From Rhizophagus irregularis (taxonomy: Eukaryota > Glomeromycota > Glomeromycetes > Glomerales > Glomeraceae), in the NCBI RefSeq assembly GCF_026210795.1, contig NC_089448.1, forward strand, positions 3,596,001 through 3,660,000: DNA of 64,000 nucleotides, in the 5' to 3' direction. The notes under the pieces are model-generated. The model made no database searches and had not been told where the DNA came from. It saw nothing but the letters and a program-made list of their open reading frames with translations. A program made the translations under genes and the position numbers. Shown here in pieces: positions 55,526 to 64,000 of the stretch (position 1 is the first letter of the stretch; the number at the start of each line of letters is the position of its first letter).

Positions 55526-57666
55526 TACAAGTTTATTAAATCATTTGATTATTTAACAATTAGTACCAATAATGTAATATACTGTATATATGCATTGCGT
55601 TATAATTAGAGATGTTAAAAATTAAAAATTGTACTTTATTTAAAAATGAATTTAATAAAAATAATTATAAATCACATTATCTGGTAAAAATCACTTCTGG
55701 TGAGCGTTAAAATGATCTTTAAAAATAATATATAAATTATTTTTTTATATTTATTTATATAATAATTATTGATTGTAAAAACTGTAACTAGTAATTAGAA
55801 TTTAATGAATTTATACCATTTTATTCCTTTCATTAAAATAAATTGAATGGTAGTAAAATGATTTTTTTAATTTTAATATTGATAGAGATTAATATGTTTA
55901 AAAATTATATCTATTAAAATTAAATTTAATTAAATTATTTAATTAAAATAAAACAATAAATAGCAAAAAAAGTTTGTAAAAATTCTAAATATTAAAGCTA
56001 AATTTTAAATTAATTTATCAAACTAAAATATAACTTATATATAAATCAATTATTAATTTTAATATTTTTATTAAATAACCTTTTTTGTATTTGAAAAATT
56101 AAAAAATTTTTAATATAGCTTTATTAATTAAAAATAATACAAATAAAAGCTTAACTTATAATCTATTTAATTTGAATCTTAAATATTAAAAATATGATAT
56201 AATATTATTATTTTGATTTAAGTAATTATTTCAATTTTTTTTTATTATAAACAGTTAATTAAATATAAAGTCTATATTAATGAATTTTATTATATTTATA
56301 ACAAATATGTTTAGTATTTTTTATTTAAACTATTTTTTAATAATAATAAATAACCAAATGAATTTAAAAAGTAAAAAATAAAATAAAATTATATTTTTAT
56401 CTAATAATTTTACCTTTTAAATCTAATAAAAAGTAAATTAATCATTTTGTTAATCCAAAAAAAATTAAAAAAAAATTTTGAAAAAATTGTATCTTCAGCT
56501 TTTTAATATTACCCATTATATAATACTATATAACCTGATTTTAATTAATGTAATCAACCATTCTTCCATATAGCCAGATCCAGAACTATAGATCATTAAA
56601 CCTAAATAACTAATTATACTTTATTACTAAAAGTTTTACATTGAGATATTAGCTTTAAAAATATTTTGCAAGTTGCAACCAAATGAAATTTTGTAGAAAA
56701 CATGCAACTGTAGAAATTTCTACTGCCTCAAGCAAGATATTTTTAAAGAGGATTATTTCACCCAACTTTAAGGTATTCTTTTGTTACCATTTCTTTTGCT
56801 AGTTTACTTTTGATATCATGAGCAAAGTAAGCTGTATTTAATGATAAAGTAATTTTACTTTAATTTAATGAAATCAACATATGAAATCAATCAAAGAATT
56901 TATTGGAATCAGACAAAAATACCATAAGATTAATCATTTATATCATTTATTATTTGTAATTTTTTCTAATCCAAGAGTTTGTAAACAAAAAAGTGTTATT
57001 AGTAAAATTGTAACGAAGGACTACATAATTCTACGCAAGTACCTTCCCGGAACATGACCTTAAACAGCACTTCGGACTCAATAACGGTTTCCTTTCTTAG
57101 TGGTAGGAAAAAAAGCATAAAATTATTAACATAAATTACTATAAATTTCTATAAATTATTTAAATTATTTCAAACATTTTCAAACGAGGGTAATATTCAG
57201 GGGCCAGCATTTAATTATGCTAATTATAGATCAGCGACGATCCAATTTCAAAATGCACTTTACTCGAATAAATTCGAATAATTGAATTTAAAATGTCTTA
57301 GATTTAATTCAGATAAATATGATTCCTTGACCCTGATTCATTAGAAATTTATTTTGTGAAAAAATTAATTGAAATCAACCAACGAACTTGCCTATCGAAA
57401 CGTCAATCATATTCAAATTCATCATCTCAAAGATGTATGTTATTAAGTTCATGCATAAAAAATAGGGAAAAGTTTCGAAGATCTCATTTGGGGTAACCAA
57501 GTTTCATTAATGTAAAGAAATTAATCATATAAATATACGGTTAAAAAAATGTATTTCAATCCCAAAAAAGTTTTTTTTCTAGTTCTAATCGATCCAAAAA
57601 AAAAAAACTTTTTTTATTTTTTTTAATTTTTTAATTTGAAACGTAATTTTTTTTAAGCACGCAAAA
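55526..57666. other. Intergenic, upstream of the SMP-30-like gene
   Basis: Very AT-rich, no frames. A less biased patch at 57020-57110 (CTTCCCGGAACATGACC, CAGCACTTCGGACTC) might be regulatory; nothing firmer can be said. Confidence 0.4.
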
Positions 57667-58662
57667 ATGAAGTTTAATATTTTCATAATCCTTACATATG
57701 TGATAGCTTCGGTACATTGTGAAGAAATTTTTAACTCAACACCATTTATCACCTCAAAAGATACACAATATGGTCCATCAATTGAAGGAGCTTCAGTTAA
57801 TAAACTTGGGGAAGCATTTGCAACAGATTTTGCTAATTCAACTACCAAAATTGGACAAATCTCACCAAAACAAAAACTATATTCTGCTTCTCCAATAGTG
57901 ACAACAAATTTCAATGGTATTAGATTTTTACGTTTAAGTAAAAAAGAAATTGATATGGGTATAAAAAATATAGCATTAGTTGCAAACAAAGATGGGGATG
58001 TAACAAAAGTTACAGAAATGAATGATGGAACTACCAAACAAGAAATTTTTTGTAAAGATGATACTTTTGTTATACCCAATGATTTGGCCCTCTCTGAAAC
58101 TGGTCGTATATATATATCCGGGCAAAATTTTACCGAGAATACTGTAATTGGGGATGGCGGTCTTTGGATTTGTCAACCTGATGGAAGAGCAACCCAACTT
58201 ATGAAATTTGGGAGGACTAACGGTATTGAACTCTCACCTGATGAAAAAACATTATACTTATCAGAAGCCTTTAATATAGGTTTTACTCCAGTTTCAAATA
58301 AAATTTGGAAATTCAAGGTTGACCATAGGACTGGAATGGTTTCTTCACAAGAACTTTTCGTGGACTTTGCAATACTTGATGGTACTCAATCAGTTGATGT
58401 TGATGGTATGCGCACTGATATTGAAGGAAATCTTTACGTAACAAGAAATGGTGGACAAGAAGTAGTAGTATTCTCTCCAAATAAAGTAGTTTTGTCAAGG
58501 ATTAAATTAAATATAAAAAGTGCTGCTAATCTGGAATTGGCTGGAGACCAAGGTAAAACTATGTTTATTGTCGGAAAATGTTTAGATGATGAAACTAAAG
58601 GTTGTGTAGATAAATTCGAAAATAACATCCCCGGTAAAGCATTCACATTACTTAACCGTTAA
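57667..58662 (+). CDS. Secreted SMP-30/gluconolactonase-like beta-propeller, 331 aa
   Basis: Single exon, ATG 57667. Residues 1-18 (MKFNIFIILTYVIASVHC) are a signal peptide. The rest matches the SMP-30/gluconolactonase/LRE-like six-bladed propeller: SIEGASVN (36-43), VIPNDLALSETGRIYISG (135-152), RTNGIELSPDEKTLYLSE (183-200), VDGMRTDIEGNLYVTRNGG (245-263). E40, N138, N185 and D246 fall at the places of the family's metal/substrate ligands. Cys 129, 169, 305 and 313 and the NFT/NST sites fit an extracellular protein. Likely reaction: hydrolysis of a lactone or similar ester outside the cell. Length is normal for the family. A 9-bp repeat follows the stop. Confidence 0.85.
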   Translation: MKFNIFIILTYVIASVHCEEIFNSTPFITSKDTQYGPSIEGASVNKLGEAFATDFANSTTKIGQISPKQKLYSASPIVTTNFNGIRFLRLSKKEIDMGIKNIALVANKDGDVTKVTEMNDGTTKQEIFCKDDTFVIPNDLALSETGRIYISGQNFTENTVIGDGGLWICQPDGRATQLMKFGRTNGIELSPDEKTLYLSEAFNIGFTPVSNKIWKFKVDHRTGMVSSQELFVDFAILDGTQSVDVDGMRTDIEGNLYVTRNGGQEVVVFSPNKVVLSRIKLNIKSAANLELAGDQGKTMFIVGKCLDDETKGCVDKFENNIPGKAFTLLNR

Positions 58663-58693
58663 ATTCGTTAAATTCGTTAAATTCGTTAAATTC
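58658..58693 (+). repeat. Four copies of GTTAAATTC at the stop codon
   Basis: The first unit contains the TAA stop (58660-58662); all four are perfect. Confidence 0.85.
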
Positions 58694-59526
58694 AGACTAA
58701 TAGATTATATGCTTCATATAAGATAATATAATGTATTTAATATGATACATTCAATAGAAGACATTTTCGCTAATTTTAATAGTGGATAATTATTTAATTA
58801 TCTAATAAGTTAAATATTTAATATAACATAGAGAAATGTAACATTTTGGGTTGTGACAGGTTGTTTTTGTACCAATACAATTTTAATAACACGAATAAAA
58901 TTAAAATTATTTAATATAAAAAAAACCAAATAATAAAACGTAAATTATAATGCCAGGTAACAATGTTTCATAGGTAAGATCAAGTAAAATTTTTTGAATA
59001 GCTAGCCAATCCCGATGAAGAAACCATTTTAGTACTTGGTTAAAATAAATTAGACTAACCTGATTATACAAATGTGCAATAATATGCTAGTATTTTTTTA
59101 TATTCACGAAGAATCAGGGTTCATATAATTAAAAATAGTGAGAATTATAAATTGTTAATACAGTATTTATTATAGCAAGTAATAATTTGTATTTTATATT
59201 TCATTTTAATAAATTCAAACAGCCCTTACATACTGCTTGAAAGAATATGATAAATTGTAAAAGATAATTGTTTTAATGAAAGTAAAAAGTTAGGCAAAAG
59301 TAAGCAAATAAAATCAAAAGCAAATGTAAAAGTGATTAATATTGTTACATTTCAACACACAAAAAAAAGTAAAGAATTTCTGCCAAATTAAAATGATTAA
59401 ATTGAATCGGGAATAAAATTAATATTCGTCGAATAAATTCGAATAAATGTTTGTTGTTTGAAAAAAAGAAAGAAAAATAAAAGAAAGCTAATAATATCAG
59501 ATCACGGATCATGATTCATTCTCAAA
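58694..59526. other. Intergenic between convergent genes
   Basis: 3' flanks of the SMP-30-like gene (+) and the low-complexity gene (-). AT-rich; no gene seen. Confidence 0.5.
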
Positions 59527-61754
59527 TTATTTATTTGATGCCGTAACTTCGCCCATCATTTCTCTATCTTGAGTTTTAATGTTATCATCTAATGCTTCAA
59601 TATTACTATCTTTGACATCCAAGTTTTTCTCTTCGTTCGAATTAGTGGATTGTGAAGTACTTTTATTCGTGGAGTCATCCAAACCTTTTGGAGTAATAGA
59701 TTGGGAAGTACATTTATTCGTGAAGTCATCCAAACCTTTCGAATTAATAGATTGGGGAGTACTTTTATCTTTAGAGTCATCCAAACCTTTTGAAGTAATA
59801 GATTGGGAAGTACATTTATTCGTGGAGTCATCCAAACCTTTTGAAGTAATAGATTGGGAAGTACATTTATTCGTGGAGTCATCCAAATCTTTCGAATTAA
59901 TAGATTGGGGAGTACTTTTTTCTGTGGAGTCATCCAAATCTTCTTCACTGCTAGGATTTGATTCATTAATTTTCTTGATTGATGTAAGAGTTATAAGTTC
60001 GGCAATAGTTTTTGATAACCATTCTTTAGCATTGATTTCGATAATATTATTATTTTCAATTTGCGAACCATTTATAATTCCATGAGATCTTGCAACAGCA
60101 CAAGCAACATCAGGTTGTTGTTTAATAAATTCTTCGATAGCCATTTCAGCCACTGATTCTTTTGCGAGATCTTTGGTGGGCTTAAAAGCACCAAAAGTTC
60201 TTTTTAAAATTGGTACACGAAGAATAGCACAACATTTATCACTTTTTGACCAAACACGAAGAAAATATTCAGTATTAATATATTTACTTATTGAAATGAA
60301 AAAGTTTAAAAGATAAAGATCTGAAGGAATTTCCTTTTCTTTTTCTTCTTCTTGTTGTTTTTGTTGTTGATGTTGTTGATGTTGATGTTGTTTTGGTTGT
60401 TGGTGTTGTTGTTGTTGTTGATTTTGTTGTTGTTGTTGTTGTTGTTGCTGTTGTTGTTGCTGTTGTTGTTGATTTTGTTGTTGATTTTGTTGATATCGAC
60501 GATGTTTACTCCTATTCCTACTTCTTTGATTACGTCTTTTCTTCTTTTCTTCTTTTTCAGTTTCATGTAATTCGGGTGAGAGAACGTTTTCATGATGATC
60601 TTGATCATTATTTGAAGGTACAAGTTGTGATTGTGATGATGGTTGTGGTTGTGATTGTGGTGGTAGTGGTGGTGGCGGTTCTTCTCTTTGTTGATGATCG
60701 GAAGATTGCGGTAATATAGGAAGTTGATGTAATATTGACACATTTTGTTGCGGAATTATATTGAAATGATTTCTATAAGCTTAATAATAATAATAATAAA
60801 TAAATAAATAATGTTAAAAAAAGAAATCAAGTTTAAAAAAAAATACATGAACTATTTTAATAAGGTTTCATAATGATTACAATAATATAGATTAGGATAA
60901 TATGAAGAATTCCGATTTGAATTTTGAAAGTTTAATCTTGAATGATCACCGATGGATGTAGAAGAAGAAATAGGACGCGTCACTGTTAAAGTTGTCGTAG
61001 ATGAAGGTATTACCGGTCTATTATAAGTATATCTATTATCATTATTATTGTTGTTTGTTGTGATTAAAGATGAACGAGAAGATGAATTATATCTATTATC
61101 ATTATTATTGTTGTTTGTTGTGGTTAATGATGAATGAGATGATGATGTATATCTATCATCATTTGTTGTGTTTAAAGAAGGACGAGGAGATGATGTATAA
61201 AAGGAAAAAGGATGAGGAGAATATGTAGATGATGATGAAGAGGAAGAAGAAAAATTTGAAGGGGTAGTGACATATCGTGACGAAGATGATAAATTATTTT
61301 GTGTAATAATATCATCATCATTAATACTATTATTATTAGTTGTCACAATATCAGAATTATTTGAAGCGAAAGAATATCTCGAAGAAGAACGTCTTGAAGG
61401 GGTAAAATTTTGAATACGTTGATCATAAGAAGGAATATTATTGGACATGTTGTTTTGATATGAAGTAGGAACGAAACGATGTCTTCTTGGAGTAAAACGA
61501 CGAGAAGGATTATTATTATTATAATTATAATTATAATAATAATTATTATTATTATGATTATTATTATTATTACTATTATTAAGATTAAATCTTGCTGTAG
61601 TGGAATTAGTGGAATTACGATTATAAATTGGTGGTAAACTAATTGTAGATGGTGACTGATAATGACGTGCAGAGTTTCTTGAAATGTTGTTTATTAATGG
61701 TCGTTGTTGTGGTTGAGGTTGAAGTGCACTATCATCGAACGTCTTTGGAGCCAT
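59527..61754 (-). CDS. Low-complexity protein with dsRBD-like segment, two exons, 708 aa
   Basis: I join 61754-60881 and 60779-59527: donor GTAATC at 60880, acceptor TTAAG at 60780, phase 1, frame open throughout. Reason: the 3' frame has no usable ATG for its first 200 codons, whereas the 5' frame begins MAPKTFDDSALQPQPQ with a clean ATG. Exon 1 is Ser/Asn-rich with Arg (RRFTPRRHRFVP, SRRSSSRYSF). Exon 2 has Pro/Gln runs, a basic KKKRRNQRSRNRSKHRR, a polyglutamine tract, then a globular part LYLLNFFISISKYINTEY, RVWSKSDKCCAILRVP, DLAKESVAEMAIEEFI; the last resembles the C-terminal helix of a dsRNA-binding domain. Six 17-residue repeats (SKGLDDSTNKCTSQSIT) follow. RNA binding is an inference. 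Could be two separate genes. Confidence 0.6.
59640..59950 (-). repeat. Six 51-bp coding repeats (LDDSTNKCTSQSIT)
   Basis: Units begin EEDLDDSTEK, SKDLDDSTNK, SKGLDDSTNK, SKGLDDSKDK, SKGLDDFTNK and PKGLDDSTNK, 17 residues each, Ser/Thr-rich, two variants (CTSQSIT and STPQSIN). Confidence 0.85.
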
Positions 61755-62720
61755 TCTTTATCCTAATTTTTTTTTTTTTGAAGATGAAATTTATGAGAAG
61801 ATGAAATTTATTAGAATTATTTTTTTATTTATTTTTTTTATTTTTTTTTTAAAAAAAAAAATTGTTAAAATAAGTGAAAAATAAGTAAAAAAAAGTAATA
61901 TTTAAAAAACAAACTTTTTTTTTGACTGCGGCTGATACAAATAGAAGAAAGAAATTCTTTAAAAAGCTTTAAAGCTTAAAAATTTGGTTTATTTATTATA
62001 TATATATATATATAAAGTATATAATTATATAAAATTTAAGGGATTAAAAAAAAAAATAAAAAATTGTTTAGTTAAATTGTTAACAAATTTTATTTATTTT
62101 TTTTTAATGCATCATTTAAATCATTTTTAAATCATTTTTAAATCATTTTTTTTAAATGTTTTTAAATCAAACATAAAAAAAAAAATAGTATCTCTTTGAC
62201 GAATAATAATAAAATTTTTTGATCAAATTTTTTTTTAGATTGAAATAAAAATTTGAGATTTAATGAAATTTAATGAAATCGATTTTTATTTTTTATTTTT
62301 TGATTTTTTGATTTTTTATTTTTTATGTTTTAAAGTCAAAAAAAAAAAAAAAAGGAGAGAAATTACTTATTTTGATCCATACTATAATTGAACTGAAATA
62401 ATTAGTACATCGATTTCTTGAAGTGTTGAAGAATGACATGATTTGCTGACCAATAGACCCAATGAACCACAGAAAAAAGAAACCGATTATCACGTGGTAA
62501 ATATAATTGCAGAAAAATTATACAAAGTAGGATAATTATAAAACAAAAATGAATGAAAAAAAAATAATTGATTCATTTCCTTCTAAAGTTATTAAAATCT
62601 TTTTATTAAATCCTTTTTATTTGAGATTCATAAAATTTAAAACAATATGAAGAATAAATTTGTGATACCAAAGACAACCATAACGTGGGCCTAATAATGG
62701 CCCAATAATGCGGGCCAGTA
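61755..62720. other. Intergenic, poly(A/T) rich
   Basis: 5' flank of the low-complexity gene and 3' flank of the thioesterase. Contains a TA microsatellite (61998-62018) and ATTTTTAAATC repeats (62115-62165). The minus frame 62606-62788 is the thioesterase 3' end in another frame. Confidence 0.5.
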
Positions 62721-63442
62721 TTATAATTTAACATTATTAGGATGATTAAGAGAAGCAGCAATAAATTTCGTATGACGTCCCATAGCAATTATTTTACCGT
62801 CAATTTTATTCTTTAAATCTACTGTAGTATAAGCAAGTGTTTTACCAAGTTTAACACATTCGGAGTCCTAAATAAAAAAAAATACAATTATAAACTTAAT
62901 AAAATCTCCGAAAAAAATAATTCAAAAAAAGGAAAAAAATGACAATGTAACGTTAAAGAATATGTACCATGATTATTATATCTCCTTCTTTGGCAGAATT
63001 TAAAAAAGTAATATTTAAATCTGTGCTAACACCTGTAGTGTACATCCCTTTTGTAGATAATGCCATTGAACCCCCTATATCAACTAATGTTGAAAGAAAA
63101 CCACCGTGTACGATACCTAATCGGTTCTTAAAAAGAATATATTATTAAAATCTGATTAAAAGTATAATGAAAAAAAGAAAATAATAATTTTTTTTATTAC
63201 CAAATGTATTTTTTCCACGGGTAATTCACAAGTAATTTTTCCATCAGCTACATCCGTAATCGTCATCTTAAATTACCAAAAAGAAAGAAAAAGAACCAAT
63301 TCATGTTTATATAATAATGAAAATATATCTAATAATGAAGAGTTATCGTTACCTTTCCCATAAGTAATTTATCAAATCCATCAGTTGCCATAAAATTTTG
63401 CAATACTTTACGAGCAAAAGCTAATCTAGAAGGTATTGACAT
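62721..63442 (-). CDS. Hotdog-fold acyl-CoA thioesterase (ACOT13/PaaI-like), four exons, 153 aa
   Basis: Exons 63442-63353, 63266-63201, 63126-62968, 62867-62721; all introns GT/AG and phase 0, TAA at 62723-62721. The protein starts MSIPSRLAFARKVLQNFM, then GKITCELPVEKIHL, NRLGIVHGGFLSTLVDIGG, STDLNITFLNSAKEGDII, LAYTTVDLKNKIDGKIIA and ends SLNHPNNVKL. The HGGFLSTLVD motif (H59-D68) is the hallmark of 4HBT/hotdog thioesterases; D68 is at the catalytic acid position, and N53 and G60 fit the active-site loop. It hydrolyses medium- to long-chain acyl-CoA in related animals; mitochondrial or cytosolic. Length normal for the family. A possible non-coding first exon precedes the ATG (acceptor TTTTTAG at 63452). 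Confidence 0.9.
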
Positions 63443-63866
63443 TTCGCTGTAACCTAAAAATTAAAAAAAACCTCCGTCAATTATGTTAAACAAAATTTTG
63501 AGTTTAATAATTGTTATCACACAATTGGTATGAGAACGATGATTGTTTAATATATAATTGAATAATACGGAATATTATTTTTAAACAATGGGTATCGTGA
63601 AAGATGCATTACTAACTTATTTGTTTATATTTTTTTTTTTGTTTTTTAACCGAAAATAATAAATTTTAAAATTTTTTTTAAAATTTTTTTTTTTCTTTGA
63701 AAAGACTTATCGGAATCCATTCAATCAAGATGTGGTGTTACTGGTGTATCGTAACATGTTACGTTTCTTACGTAACTTTTTTTAAGGTTTGAATTCGTTC
63801 GAAACACAACATTTCAATGATCCGCATGTGACCAAAATTTCTTGTTTAAAAAGAAACAAAATTAGA
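63443..63866. promoter_or_regulatory. Presumed shared promoter region at the right edge
   Basis: Lies between the thioesterase (-) and a possible + gene. It contains the 14-bp perfect palindrome CGTAACATGTTACG at 63750-63763, closely followed by TTACGTAA (63769-63776), both plausible transcription-factor sites. Confidence 0.35.
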
Positions 63867-63887
63867 ATGTCTATCAACAAGAAAAAG
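63867..63887 (+). CDS. Possible first coding exon of a gene leaving the window
   Basis: ATG TCT ATC AAC AAG AAA AAG (MSINKKK) followed by a consensus donor GTAAGATC at 63888. The pyrimidine-rich end of the window (CCCCTCTCCTCTCCCCC) would suit an intron. Too short to identify. Confidence 0.3.
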
Positions 63888-64000
63888 GTAAGATCAATAG
63901 TAATTAAATAACCTTATTAATACTTTGAATATATCCCTAAAAAGATAACATAGATTTTCCCCCTCTCCTCTCCCCCTTTTTTTTTCTCACAACTCCCATG

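Noticed and set aside
54001-55609. Three overlapping forward ORFs of 511-514 codons
   Set aside because: All arise from a stop-free 50-bp minisatellite; non-ATG starts, no promoter or splice context.
57585-58079. 164-codon minus ORF
   Set aside because: Antisense of the SMP-30-like gene, whose sense frame has signal peptide and domain motifs.
59579-60085. 168-codon forward ORF and other frames over the low-complexity gene
   Set aside because: Antisense shadow of the 17-residue repeats and polyQ tract.

Overview
The window is very AT-rich nuclear DNA from a repeat-loaded eukaryote, most probably an arbuscular mycorrhizal fungus of the Rhizophagus type. The evidence is an expanded-family protein kinase whose wording and multi-exon tail I associate with Rhizophagus, a Myb/HTH-like gene in the same style, short introns (about 60-100 bp, GTAAG...TTTAG), long A/T homopolymers and a high density of transposon remnants. 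The organism assignment is recognition from memory, not a search.

Layout. 1-1635: 3' part of a protein kinase gene on + with a tail of six small exons. 1636-11177: gene-poor, with an orphan minus-strand exon, a Ty3-type gag pseudogene (two in-frame stops), an LTR-like stretch, and a richer-GC block (7.2-9.05 kb) with small compact minus-strand reading frames. 11178-12503: a 441-aa membrane protein of unknown family (-). 14083-15170: a four-exon Myb/HTH-like gene (+). 17.6-38.8 kb: the most striking region, a tandem array of eight paralogous copies on + of a small Asn/Gln/Ser/Thr-rich protein with a conserved C-terminal core (SFDIPG-[FY]-KIII-[VI]-PTF). Five copies are intact and three are broken, two of those carrying small transposons inside the gene. 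Each copy has a conserved TATA box and a conserved 3' flank with a second, smaller coding-looking module.

40.4-53.1 kb: an acidic-repeat protein (-), then almost only mobile DNA: a MULE-type transposase tail, an array of exon-like 118-bp tandem repeats split by a 780-bp TIR element, a nested stack of three TIR elements, and a decayed LINE RNase H. 54.0-55.5 kb: a 50-bp minisatellite that is stop-free in all three forward frames. 57.6-63.9 kb: ordinary genes: a secreted SMP-30/gluconolactonase-like beta-propeller (+), a large low-complexity protein with a dsRBD-like segment that I join from two open frames by one intron (-), a four-exon hotdog-fold acyl-CoA thioesterase (-), and a possible first exon of a divergent gene at the right edge.

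No operon logic applies. The array looks like one evolving unit made by repeated segmental duplication and recombination between an A-type and a B-type flank. The other genes share no obvious pathway. No tRNA, rRNA or CRISPR was seen.
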